From: Roseovarius sp. ZX-A-9
GTDB lineage: Bacteria > Pseudomonadota > Alphaproteobacteria > Rhodobacterales > Rhodobacteraceae
Reading direction: 5' to 3'
DNA: 64,000 nt
NCBI RefSeq assembly: GCF_028369135.1
Contig: NZ_JAPWHW010000017.1
Coordinates: 52,677 to 116,676, forward strand
Numbering within the stretch: the stretch's first letter is position 1; every line of letters begins with the position of its first letter. Made by a program: the position numbers and the translations under genes. Positions 43,737 through 53,600 of this stretch are shown in pieces. The notes beneath the pieces were generated by a model that did no database searches, was not told where the DNA came from, and was given only the letters and a program-made list of their open reading frames with translations.

Positions 43737-44663
43737 ATGACCGCACGCGAAACCTTCGGGCGGACCATCCAGCTTTTCCTGGTCGACGGGAAGCCCACGG
43801 GCCTGCGCAAGGCCACGATCCACGGCTGGACAGGCCTTTTGTTCGTCAGCGGAGCCTCGGCCTTCGGCGATTTGACAGCGCGGTCCGAGGTTGACCGGAC
43901 CGGGGTCTACATCCTGTCCGGCCCAGACCCGGACAAGCCCGGCGTGACGCGGGTTTATATCGGGTCGGGAAACTCCGTCTCCGAACGGATCGAACAGAGC
44001 GCGAAGAAGCGCGACTTCTGGGAAACCGCGATCACCGTCACCACCAGCGACGACGACCTGTCCAAGGGACATGCCGAATACCTCGAGGCGCGGCTGATCC
44101 GCCTGACCGCGCAGGCGGGCCGGGTGACGCTGGATAACGGGACCCAGCCCGACACCGACCGCCGCCGCCTGCCCGAGGCGGATGTCGCGAACATGGAACA
44201 GTTCCTGTCGAACCTGAAGATCATCCTGCCGGTGATCGGGCTTGATATGCTCAAGCCCCAGCCCCGGGCCGTGACGCAGGTCGAGAAACCCGCCGAAGAC
44301 CGGACCGCCGAAGAGGTTCATTTCGAGATCCGTCACAAGAGCGGCGTTCAGGCGACCGCCGTCGAAGAAGACGGGGAGTTTGTCGTGCTGGAAGGTTCCG
44401 AGGCCCTGATCGGGACCGGATATGTTCAGCAGAGCTACGGCGGGCTGAAGGACAAGATGATCGCCGAGGGCGTCCTGATCCCGCACGCGGAGGACAGGAT
44501 GCGTTTCGCGAGGCCTTGGCCGTTCAGCAGCCCCTCGGCCGCGGCGGCTGTCGTGCTGGACCGGAACAGCAACGGACGGCTTGAGTGGAAGGTCCGGGGT
44601 TCGAAGCTGAATTATCACGAGTGGCAGCAGGCGCAGGCCGGCGGTACGGAGGTGACGGAATGA
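43737..44663 (+). CDS. GIY-YIG nuclease family protein with DUF4357-like C-domain
   Basis: A 308-residue protein. The GIY-YIG core is at about 60-130 (GVYILSG...VYIGSGNSVSERI, then HAEYLEARLIRLTAQAG with the catalytic Glu). The C-terminal 100 residues (EGSEALIGTGYVQQSYGGLKDKMIAEGVL...FSSPSAAAAVVLDRNSNGRLEWKV) match the DUF4357 domain often joined to such nucleases in restriction loci. Its stop overlaps the hsdR start (ATGA), so it is co-translated with the restriction subunit. Confidence 0.88.
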   Translation: MTARETFGRTIQLFLVDGKPTGLRKATIHGWTGLLFVSGASAFGDLTARSEVDRTGVYILSGPDPDKPGVTRVYIGSGNSVSERIEQSAKKRDFWETAITVTTSDDDLSKGHAEYLEARLIRLTAQAGRVTLDNGTQPDTDRRRLPEADVANMEQFLSNLKIILPVIGLDMLKPQPRAVTQVEKPAEDRTAEEVHFEIRHKSGVQATAVEEDGEFVVLEGSEALIGTGYVQQSYGGLKDKMIAEGVLIPHAEDRMRFARPWPFSSPSAAAAVVLDRNSNGRLEWKVRGSKLNYHEWQQAQAGGTEVTE

Positions 44664-47600
44664 GCGACCTGCATCACGAGAAGCACCTCGAGTCCTATAT
44701 CGTCCAAAAGCTCGCAGCCGCAGGCTGGCTGATCGGCGCCTCCGACGCGTTTGATGCCGACCGCGCCATGTACCCGGAGGATCTGGAGGCCTGGCTGCGC
44801 GCCACCCAGCCCCAGAAATGGAATCGGCTTCAGGCGATGAACGGCGACAAGACCCTTACAGTGGTCATGGACCGGCTGGAGACCGCGCTGGAGAAACAGG
44901 GAATGGTACAGACCCTGCGCCGGGGCTTCTCGGTCGCTGGTGCCGGTCACATCGACCTGTCCGAGGCGGCCCCGGAGGACCAGCGCAACGAGAAGGTCCT
45001 GCACCGCTACGCGTCGAACCGGCTGCGGGTCGTGCCGCAGCTGAAATATCACCCGGGCCGCGAGCTTGCCATAGACCTCGGCCTGTTCCTGAACGGCCTG
45101 CCGCTGGCGACGGTCGAGCTGAAGACGGATTTCACCCAGTCGGTCGAACACGCGAAGGCCCAGTACCGGCGCGACCGCTTGCCCGTAGACCCGGTCACGA
45201 AACGCAAGCATCCGCTTCTGACGCAGCATCGCGGCGCGGTTGTCCATTTCGCGATGTCCGACAGCGAGATCTGGATGACCACCAAGCTTGCGGGGGAGGA
45301 CACCTTCTTCCTTCCCTTCAACAAGGGGAATGACGGTCGGGCCGGTAACGCGGCCCGGGCCGATGGGGAGTACCCAGTCGCCTACTTCTGGGAGGAAATC
45401 TGCCAGCCGGACGCGTTCCTGCGGATCTTCCACAGCTTCGTCTATGTCGAGAAGAAGAACGTGGTCGACTTGAAGGGGAACTGGTCGGTCAAAGAGACCC
45501 TGATCTTCCCCCGGTTCCACCAGTTCGACGCGGTCAACAAGATGATCGCAGACGCGAAGGTGAAGGGGCCGGGGCACCCCTACCTGTGCGAGCACAGCGC
45601 CGGGTCCGGAAAAACCTCGACCATCGCATGGACGGCGCATGACCTGGTGAAGCTGCGCCGGGACGACGGGACTCCGATCTTCGACACGGTGATCATCGTA
45701 ACAGACCGGAACGTTCTGGACGGACAGCTGCAGGACGCTGTCCAGCAGATCGACCACCAGAAGGGGCTGATCGCGGCGATCGATAGGGAGACGTCGTCGA
45801 AGTCGAAGAGCGAGCAGCTCAGCGAGGCAATGCTGAAGGGCACACCCATCATCGTGGTAACCATCCAGACCTTCCCCTTCGCGATGGAGGCGATCCTGAC
45901 CGAAAAGTCCCTCCGGGACCGGAACTTTGCGGTGATCATCGACGAGGCGCATAATTCCCAGACTGGAAACACGGCGTCGAAACTGCAGGCAACGCTGGCC
46001 CTATCAGCCAAGCATGATATGTCGGAGATGACGGTCGAGGACATCCTTCTGGAGGTCCAGCGGTCCCGGAAGCGGCCAGCGAACGTGTCCCATTTCGCCT
46101 TCACCGCGACCCCAAAACACTCGACCATGATGCTCTTCGGGCGCCCGGCGGACCCGACGAGGCCCGCCGCGGACGACAATCTCCCGGCCTCGTTCCACAA
46201 ATACGAGATGCGCCAGGCGATCGAGGAAGGATTCATCCTCGACGTGCTTCGCGGCTACGTCCCCTACAAGACGGCCTTCAACCTCGGGCAGGCGATCGTC
46301 GAGGAGAAGCGGGTCGACGGGAAGGCGGCGAAACGGGCCTTGGCGAAGTGGATGACGCTGCACCCGACCAACGTCACACAGAAGGTCCGGTTCATCATCG
46401 AACACTTCTCGAAGAACGTGGCCCACCTGCTGGACGGGAAAGCAAAGGCCATGGTGGTCACCAGCTCCCGGGCCTCCGCAGTCCGGTACAAGCGGGCGTT
46501 CGACGCCTTCATCGCCGCGAACCCGGAATACGGGAACATCAGGACCCTCGTCGCCTTTTCGGGCAAACTGACCGGGCGAGAGGTCATGCACCCGAATGAC
46601 GACTTGTTGCAGGGGGATGCATTCGTCGTTGAGGAGGATGCGGAGTTTACCGAAGCGAACATGAACCCGAACGCGGGCGGCAAGGACCTGCGCCACGTCT
46701 TCGACCGGCCGGAATACCGGGTCATGCTGGTGGCGAACAAGTTCCAGACCGGATTCGACCAGCCGAAGCTAGTCGCAATGTATGTAGACAAGAAGATCGC
46801 GAACGCGGTCGAGATCGTCCAGACCTTCTCCCGTCTGAACCGGACCTTTCCCGGGAAGGACCAGACCTTCATCATCGACTTCATCAACGACCCGGAAGTG
46901 GTACGGGCCGCCTTCGCCCAGTATGACCGAGGCGCCAAGATCGAGGAGGTGCAGGACCTCAACGTCGTCTATGACCTGAAGGAGTTCCTCGACGATCAGG
47001 GGGTCTATGACGAGACACACGTCTTCGACTTCCAGAAGGCCCGGTTTCGGACAGCAACGGCCGCCGCCAGCGGCACGGATGACGAGGCGGCGCACAAGGC
47101 GATGTACGCCGCGACGCAGGAACCGACCGACGCCTATAACCATCGGCTCACGGAGCTTCGAAACCGCGCCTCAGAGGCTGAGAACGCCTGGCAGAAGGCG
47201 AAGGCGACCGGGAACGAAGACGGGATGAAACGCGCCGATCATGAGCGCGAACAGGTCGAGACAGCGATCGTGTCGCTGACGGATTTCAAGGCAGGCCTAG
47301 CCCGGTTCGGACGCCTTTACGCCTATGTCGCGCAGTTGGTCGATCTCGGCGATCCGGACCTTGAGGTCTTCGCGGCCTTCTCGAAACTGCTCGCGAACCG
47401 ACTGGATGGGGTTCCAGCGTCCGAGATCGACCTGCACGGAATCGCGCTGACCGGCTATGACATCGTGGAGCGAGAGGAGGCTAGCAACGGCGAGGATGAG
47501 GAGCCCCCCACCCTCGACCCCATAAAGGGCGGCGGCGGCGGGGGACGGCCCGGTGCCCTACCGGTCTACATGCAGGAGCTCATCGAACGCCTGAACAGCC

Positions 47601-47893
47601 TCTTTGGGGAGGCCACCCCGATCGAGGACCAGGTCGCCTTCGTGAACCAGGTTGCAGCGATTACCCGCCAGAACCCGGTTGTGATGGCTCAGATCGATAA
47701 TAACAGTAAGGATCAAGCGATGAAGGGGAACCTCCCCGGCGCGGTGCAGGCGGCAGTGGTCCGGGCAATGTCTTCGCATAGTGCGCTCGCCACGCTTCTC
47801 CTTAGCAAGGATCGCCAGGCCCTTCCTATCCTCGAAGGGGTGATCTACGAGATACTAAAGCGGGGCGAGGCGTTGGACCTCACTTCCAATTGA
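44660..47893 (+). CDS. hsdR: Type I restriction endonuclease subunit R
   Basis: A 1077-residue motor-nuclease: N-terminal PD-(D/E)xK region (LAIDLGLFLNGLPLATVELKTDFTQS, about 132-157), Walker A EHSAGSGKTST near residue 313, DEAH near residue 427, and helicase motif VI-like VQTFSRLNRTFPGKD. It translocates and cuts unmodified DNA in complex with HsdM and HsdS. ATG 44660 is favoured by the ATGA overlap with the upstream gene. Confidence 0.95.
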   Translation: MSDLHHEKHLESYIVQKLAAAGWLIGASDAFDADRAMYPEDLEAWLRATQPQKWNRLQAMNGDKTLTVVMDRLETALEKQGMVQTLRRGFSVAGAGHIDLSEAAPEDQRNEKVLHRYASNRLRVVPQLKYHPGRELAIDLGLFLNGLPLATVELKTDFTQSVEHAKAQYRRDRLPVDPVTKRKHPLLTQHRGAVVHFAMSDSEIWMTTKLAGEDTFFLPFNKGNDGRAGNAARADGEYPVAYFWEEICQPDAFLRIFHSFVYVEKKNVVDLKGNWSVKETLIFPRFHQFDAVNKMIADAKVKGPGHPYLCEHSAGSGKTSTIAWTAHDLVKLRRDDGTPIFDTVIIVTDRNVLDGQLQDAVQQIDHQKGLIAAIDRETSSKSKSEQLSEAMLKGTPIIVVTIQTFPFAMEAILTEKSLRDRNFAVIIDEAHNSQTGNTASKLQATLALSAKHDMSEMTVEDILLEVQRSRKRPANVSHFAFTATPKHSTMMLFGRPADPTRPAADDNLPASFHKYEMRQAIEEGFILDVLRGYVPYKTAFNLGQAIVEEKRVDGKAAKRALAKWMTLHPTNVTQKVRFIIEHFSKNVAHLLDGKAKAMVVTSSRASAVRYKRAFDAFIAANPEYGNIRTLVAFSGKLTGREVMHPNDDLLQGDAFVVEEDAEFTEANMNPNAGGKDLRHVFDRPEYRVMLVANKFQTGFDQPKLVAMYVDKKIANAVEIVQTFSRLNRTFPGKDQTFIIDFINDPEVVRAAFAQYDRGAKIEEVQDLNVVYDLKEFLDDQGVYDETHVFDFQKARFRTATAAASGTDDEAAHKAMYAATQEPTDAYNHRLTELRNRASEAENAWQKAKATGNEDGMKRADHEREQVETAIVSLTDFKAGLARFGRLYAYVAQLVDLGDPDLEVFAAFSKLLANRLDGVPASEIDLHGIALTGYDIVEREEASNGEDEEPPTLDPIKGGGGGGRPGALPVYMQELIERLNSLFGEATPIEDQVAFVNQVAAITRQNPVVMAQIDNNSKDQAMKGNLPGAVQAAVVRAMSSHSALATLLLSKDRQALPILEGVIYEILKRGEALDLTSN

Positions 47894-47942
47894 TCCAGCA
47901 GAACTCTAAATGCGATGAGAAAATGGCTGCGTCCAAGATCGA

Positions 47943-48203
47943 TCACTGAACGTAACCCCGCCGCTTCTTCACCGCTGCCAGCTTCATCAACGCGGTGATG
48001 GCGTTGCCTTCATCAGGGTGCGTCTCGACCATCATCTGCCCTCGAAACCCGATACGGCCCCATTCCCGCACAAGGCATGCGCCGCCAAACAGGTCCGGCT
48101 GAACGCTCATTCGATAGAAGCGCCGCATGTTGAGAGACGGGTCGATCCGCTTGAGATCGACCGTCGTCGGGAACACTTCCATTTGCCGCGATATGTCGAA
48201 CAT
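47943..48203 (-). CDS. WGR domain protein
   Basis: An 86-residue protein starting at ATG 48203 (a TTG start at 48224 is possible). It carries a WGR domain: YRMSVQPDLFGGACLVREWGRIGFRGQMMVE, followed by a basic helix ALMKLAAVKKRRGY. WGR domains bind nucleic acids and occur in PARPs and as single-domain proteins on plasmids. It is convergent with hsdR and may belong to the accessory operon region. Confidence 0.88.
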   Translation of the reverse strand: MFDISRQMEVFPTTVDLKRIDPSLNMRRFYRMSVQPDLFGGACLVREWGRIGFRGQMMVETHPDEGNAITALMKLAAVKKRRGYVQ

Positions 48204-48287
48204 GTTGTTGACGCCTCTCTCCAAACCACAATATCAAGCGCTCTTCGACGTTTCCACTATGTTCTATCCCGAAAAGAAAGAGGGGGC

Positions 48288-49220
48288 TCACGCCCCCTTC
48301 TCGAACTTCATGACCGGGATGCCCAGCTTTTTGGCCTTGTCGGCGAGGTTTTCCTGGATACCGGTTCCGGGGAAGACGAGGACCCCGACCGGGAGCACAT
48401 CCAGCATCGCGTCGTTGCGCTTGAAGGGCGCGGCCTTGGCGTGCTTGGTCCAGTCGGGCTTGAAGGCCACCTGCGTCACGCCCCGGGCTTCGGCCCATTT
48501 GGCGGCGATGAGCTCTGCGCCCTTCGGGCTGCCACCGTGCAGGAGGACCATGTCGGGATACTTGGTCCGGACCTGGTCGAGCTTGCCCCAGATCAGGCGG
48601 TGATCGTTGAAATCGGTCCCGCCGGTGAGGGCGACCTTGGGGCCAGCGGGCAACATCACCTCGGTCTCGGCGCGGCGCTTGGCGGCCAGGAAATCGCGGC
48701 TGTCGATCAGGGCGGCGGTCATGTGCTGGCGGTTCACCATCGAGCCGGTGCGGGGGCGCCAGGTCGATCCCGTGTGCTGAACAAACTCGGATGCGGCGTG
48801 ATCGCGCATCATGTCCATGCAGTTCCGCCGTTCGACGAGGGTCAGGCCTTCGGCCGTCAGGCGCTCGAGCTCGACGGATTTCACCTCCGAGCCGTCCTGC
48901 TCGCGTTGGAGGCGGCGCTGCGCCTGTTCGTTCTCATCGAGCGACCGCTCGATCCGGGCCGTGGCGCGGTGGAAAAGGTTGACCTGGCCCCAGAGCACCT
49001 CTTCGAGATCGGGTTCCATACGGGTGTCTTCCAGGGTCGCGACGAGGGCGTCGAAGATGTCGGCGACGGCGACCGCGAGGCGCTGCCCATCGGGCATCGG
49101 GCGCGGATCGGGCTCGTCGAAGGGGCGGTAGCCATACAGCTGCAGCTCGTCGAGCGCATGGGCGGTCTGGGATGCGCTATGGGCGGGTTCATACGCGTCG
49201 TCGTGGGTATGGATCGTCAT
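48288..49220 (-). CDS. DUF2493 (YAcAr/SLOG-type) domain protein
   Basis: A 310-residue protein. The N-terminal half is helical (ATARIERSLDENEQAQRRLQREQ). The C-terminal half is the Rossmann-like DUF2493 domain: KVALTGGTDFNDHRLIWGKLDQV, VLLHGGSPKGAELIAAKWAEARG, VGVLVFPGTGIQENLADKAKKLGIPV. SLOG-type domains are proposed to bind nucleotide-derived ligands; the function on mobile elements is unknown. ATG 49220 is preceded by a double-stem leader. Confidence 0.88.
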   Translation of the reverse strand: MTIHTHDDAYEPAHSASQTAHALDELQLYGYRPFDEPDPRPMPDGQRLAVAVADIFDALVATLEDTRMEPDLEEVLWGQVNLFHRATARIERSLDENEQAQRRLQREQDGSEVKSVELERLTAEGLTLVERRNCMDMMRDHAASEFVQHTGSTWRPRTGSMVNRQHMTAALIDSRDFLAAKRRAETEVMLPAGPKVALTGGTDFNDHRLIWGKLDQVRTKYPDMVLLHGGSPKGAELIAAKWAEARGVTQVAFKPDWTKHAKAAPFKRNDAMLDVLPVGVLVFPGTGIQENLADKAKKLGIPVMKFEKGA

Positions 49221-49235
49221 CGGTTTCTTGCCTCC

Positions 49236-49285
49236 GGGCCTGTCTCGTCCGCGCGTCATCCCGCGCGGCCTTCATGGGCAGACCC
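49236..49285 (-). promoter_or_regulatory. Double-stem leader of the DUF2493 gene
   Basis: On the minus strand GGGTCTG (49285-49279) pairs with CAGGCCC (49242-49236) with one wobble, enclosing the perfect stem CCGCGCG/CGCGCGG (49268-49262, 49255-49249). The RBS GGAGG follows directly. The layout resembles the leaders at 55020, 59293, 59911 and 61801 but lacks their GAGAG blocks. Confidence 0.4.
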
Positions 49286-49345
49286 GAGCCGTCGGGGCGG
49301 TTGCCCCTTCACCCCGGCTTCACCGGGGCCGGAACAGCGTGGAGG

Positions 49346-49422
49346 AGGTCGGCAGGGAAGCTATTTGTCTCGCGATGCAAAGGCGGCTTTGCCGCCGGCG
49401 GAAATAGGTTCCCTGCCGACCT
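49346..49422. repeat. 77-bp near-perfect inverted repeat
   Basis: AGGTCGGCAGGGAA (49346-49359) pairs with TTCCCTGCCGACCT (49409-49422); after a symmetric G-G mismatch CTATTT (49361-49366) pairs with AAATAG (49402-49407). The interior adds GGCGG-CTTT-GCCGCC. It lies in the non-coding stretch between the Toprim gene and DUF2493. It could be a strong bidirectional terminator, a structured RNA or a miniature inverted-repeat element. No target duplication is evident. Confidence 0.65.
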
Positions 49423-49585
49423 TGCAGGGGCAACCGCTTTGACGGCCTGCCCATCTCTTGAAGGCCGCGCAGGGCTGACGGGTGGATGCGCAAGGCCCTG
49501 GATGGGGTGAGGACGACGATCCAGAGCCACGACGGGATGCAGCCCCCTGCCCCGCACTCCCAGCCCCCCACCTGCGCGATGCAGC

Positions 49586-50614
49586 TCAGCTGGGCAGGCG
49601 ATGCCGATCCTCTGGCCCGATCTGACCTGCCAGATGCTGGCGCAGCGCGTCCTTGCCGTTCGCCCGAAGATCATCATTGAAATCCCCGAGCCGCGGTTCC
49701 AGCACCCGCACGCGCACCCCGACCTCGGAGGCTCTGGCGCTCAACTTCTCTGCCGCGCGCTGCCCGGCCGGATCGCGATCGATCGCGACGTAAAGGCGCT
49801 TGAGCCCCTCCGGCAACAGGACCGCCCCGAGGTGACCCGAAGAGAGTGCCGCCCAGACGGGCAGACCTGGGATTGCCTCGGACAGGGACAGCATGGTCTC
49901 GATGCCTTCGCCGACGACGAGGATGTCATCGTGCGGGGTGAGCCTGACAGCATTGCAGAGGAGGTGACCCATAGCCCGACGCTGTGGATTCACTGCCGCC
50001 TTCCCCTGTCCGTCAGGCGCCAGCCAGGTGCGATGCACGCCCTGCACGGCCCCTGCCCCATCGGTGACCGCCGCGATTATCGCAGGTCTGGGGATGCTCC
50101 GGGTCTGCCCCTCTTCCCGATGCCAGCACTTCGGGTGGAAGCGTAAGGCGCCGTTCGCCCCGAATTGGGTGATGCCTCGGGAACGGAGGTAGGTCTCAGC
50201 AAGCGTGCCTGTGATCGGGTTCGAGGCAGCAAACAAGCGCGCCGCCGCGGGAGTGCCACCGGGCGCCTTGGCCTTCCTCGGCTCTTGCCTATCCGGGGCG
50301 ACCGGCTGCGGACGGCCAAGATGCGCTCGGGCCTCGGCGAGAAGGTCGGGGAAGCGCGTGATCCCCGTCCGGGCGCGGATGATGTCCAGGAGATCGCCAT
50401 GCTCGCCTGTGGCCCCATCCGTAAACTTGCCCGCTGCTCCTGGTCCCGACGCCGGGCCCGTCAATCGCACGAAGAGCGACCGGCCGGGGTTGTTCTGCAG
50501 ATCGCCGACGATCCAGTAGGATCCTTCCCGCCGTCCGGCGGGAAGGTAGGCACGACAGACGCCTTCGGCATTTTCTGCCAGATCGCGCACGAGGTCTTCG
50601 GTCTCGGAATACAT
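49586..50614 (-). CDS. Toprim domain protein (primase-like)
   Basis: A 342-residue protein. The C-terminal Toprim domain shows the catalytic Glu in ILVVGEGIETMLSLSEAIP and the DxD in LYVAIDRDPAGQRAAEKLS. The N-terminal part (VCRAYLPAGRREGSYWIVGDLQNNPGRSLFVRL) belongs to the DUF7146-type region of plasmid primase-like proteins. It follows the strawberry-notch gene after three bases, so they are one operon. A role in plasmid DNA processing after transfer is plausible. Confidence 0.88.
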   Translation of the reverse strand: MYSETEDLVRDLAENAEGVCRAYLPAGRREGSYWIVGDLQNNPGRSLFVRLTGPASGPGAAGKFTDGATGEHGDLLDIIRARTGITRFPDLLAEARAHLGRPQPVAPDRQEPRKAKAPGGTPAAARLFAASNPITGTLAETYLRSRGITQFGANGALRFHPKCWHREEGQTRSIPRPAIIAAVTDGAGAVQGVHRTWLAPDGQGKAAVNPQRRAMGHLLCNAVRLTPHDDILVVGEGIETMLSLSEAIPGLPVWAALSSGHLGAVLLPEGLKRLYVAIDRDPAGQRAAEKLSARASEVGVRVRVLEPRLGDFNDDLRANGKDALRQHLAGQIGPEDRHRLPS

Positions 50615-50617
50615 GGG

Positions 50618-53600
50618 TCAACAACCTCCGCGATCATGTAGCCTTGCGACAGGACAACGTGCAAGCAGACGATCCAGTATCGCGACGCCATCGGCGTCGG
50701 TCGGGCAGAACAGCCGAAGCTTCCAACTGATGATCTCCGAGAAGAAGCCATCGGCCTTGAGCCGATCCTTGGCTGCCTCCGAGAAGCCCGACAGTTCGAT
50801 CCGGTTCGCGCCCATGACGCGCGAGCGGTGCAATTCCATCCCTTCGGACAGGCGCACCACGGTCTTGCCCTCCAGAACGAGGGCATGGACCTGCGCCGCC
50901 GAGAGCTTCGGCGCGTCTTTGGCCAGCGTGGTCGCGACCCAAGCGGGCGAGACGCGGCGGCCGATGATGCGTTGCCCGTCATCGGTCTGCAGGCGGTAGA
51001 CGCGGGTTTCATCCTGGGGAAGCTGCTTCCAGATCGGCAGCAGCAGGCCTGCCACGATGTGCAGCGTGGCTTCGGAGAACTCCGGCACCTCGGCCAGTTC
51101 CGCGGTCCAGGCGGCGGAGAAGGCCGCGCGGTCGGCCTCGAGCCAGCGGGTGTCCTCCATGATCTTTGCCGGGACTGTGCTGGCATCGGTCGGGCGGATC
51201 AGGCGCAGGCGCGGCTCGATGGTCCCATCTTCCAGCATGTGACTGGTGGCGGGAACCTGCACGGCAGCCCGGCCCGAGCGGCTGTTGACCAGAAGCCGCG
51301 CCTGCGGGTCATCCAGCCATTCGAGCGCATCGGCCAGCGAGGTAGGCGTGTTGCGGCGCTTTTCCGCGATGGTCAGCAGCTGGGTTTTCGCGCCGGAGCC
51401 CGGATGGGTGTAGATGACCTGTACGTCGGTCACCCGGAAGCTCTCAGCACGGAGTGTCTCGAGCCCGAGATCATAGACCCCGGCGGCGATGGCGCCCTCA
51501 ATTCGCTGATCGAGCAGCTCCTCGAAACCCGCGAACAGCACGGCCTGCATGTCGATCGTCAGCGCCAGCAGGCGATTGAGGAAGGTCGTGATCGGCGGCA
51601 GGTCATCCTTCAGCCCGTTATCATCGGTCAGGCTGAGCCCGGTCGCATCCTCGAAAGCCCCGAGCGAACATCCGGCCAGATCGCCGCGATAGATACGGCG
51701 GTAAAGCTGGCGCAGGGCGTCGCGGGCGTAGGGCGACTCGAGGTTGTCTTCGGGCCGGAACAGCCCTTGCCCGCCCGTCTGGCGCTGGCCGCGCGTTATA
51801 GCGCCAAGCGTGTCGAGACGTCGCGCGATGGTCGACAGGAACCGCTTCTCCGCTTTGACATCGGTGGCCACCGGCCGGAACAGCGGCGGCTGCGCCTGGT
51901 TGGTCCGGTTGGTGCGTCCGAGGCCCTGAATCGCCGAGTCTGCCTTCCAGCCGGGTTCCAAGAGGTAGTGGACCCGCAGGCGTTGGTTCTTCGCCCCGAG
52001 ATCGGCGTGATAGCTGCGCCCGGTGCCGCCGGCATCCGAGAAGATCAGGATACGCTTTTCGTCATCCATGAAGGCTTGGGTTTCCGCGAGGTTCGCGGCT
52101 CCGGCCCGGTTCTCCACCACGAGCCGTGCCGAATGCCCTTCGCCCTTCCGCACGATGCGCCGCGAGCGCCCTGTGACTTCGGCCACGAGATCCGTGCCGA
52201 AGCGCTGGACGATCTGGTCGAGTGCACCCGGCACCGGCGGAAGCGAAGCCAGTTTCTCGATCAGCGCGTCACGACGCCGGACGGCTTCGCGGCACTCCAC
52301 CGGTTGGCCGTCGCGCGTGACGGGGCGCGACGAGAGGTTGCCCTCGCTGTCGGTGAAAGGCTCGTAGAGCTGCACCGGGAAGGAATGGGCGAGGTAGTCC
52401 AGAACGTATTCCCTGGGTGTGATGTCACAACGGATATCATTCCATTCGTCGGTTGGGATCTCCGACAGGCGGCGTTCCATCAGCGCCTCACCCGTCGAGA
52501 CGATCTGGATGACCGCCGCGTGGCCCGCAGCCAGATCGTCATCGATGGATGCGATCAGCGTGGGGGTCTTCATCGAGGTGAGCAAATGGCCGAAGAAGCG
52601 CTGTTTGGCGCTCTCGAAGGCTGACCGCGCTGCGGATTTCGCCTGGCGGTTCAGCGTGCCCGACCCGCTCGGCCCGTCGGCCGCGCCGGTAATGTTCGCC
52701 GCCTCCAGCGCCGCGGTCAGGTTGTTGTGGATGATGGCGAAGGCCCCGGCATAGGCATCATAAATGCCACGCTGCTCGGGGCTGAGAACATGTTCCAGCA
52801 TCTCGTATTCGACACCGTCATAGGACAGCGACCGCGCCGTGTAGAGACCAAGCGCCCGGAGGTCGCGGGCCAAAACCTCCATCGCCGCGACACCGCCAGC
52901 CTCAATGGCTTCCACGAATTCCGACCGGGTCTGAAAGGGGAAATCCTCCCCGCCCCAGAGACCGAGACGCTGAGCATAAGCGAGATTGTGGACCGTCGTC
53001 GCGCCCGTGGCCGAGACATAGACCACGCGGGCGTTGGGCAGCTTGTGCTGCAGGCGCAGGCCCGCCCTGCCCTGCTGCGAGGCCATGGTATCACCCCGCT
53101 CGCCTTTGCCCCCGGCAGCATTCGCCATGGCATGGCTTTCGTCGAAGAGGATCACCCCGTCGAAATCCGCCCCGAGCCAGTCGACGATCTGGTCGACGCG
53201 GGATTTCTTCGATCCGCGCTCTTCGGAGCGCAAGGTCGCGTAGGTGGTGAAGAGAATGCCCTCGGTCAGAGGGATGTCGCGGCCTTGGGCAAAGCGCGAG
53301 AGCGGCGTCACCAAAAGCCGCTCCTGGCCAAGGGCCGACCAGTCGCGCTGCGCATCCTCTAGGAGTTTGTCACTCTTCGATATCCAGAGCGCCTTGCGTC
53401 TTCCTCGGGCCCAGTTGTCGAGCAGTATCCCGGCAGACTGCCGGCCTTTGCCCGCGCCGGTGCCATCGCCGAGGAAGAAACCCCGGCGGAAGCGGTCGGC
53501 GTCAACGGCATCGTCCGGTGCAGCGGAGACCACGTCTCCGGTCTCATCGACGGTCCAAGACCCAGTGAGATGCGCGCCATGCGCCTCCCCCGCGTAGATA

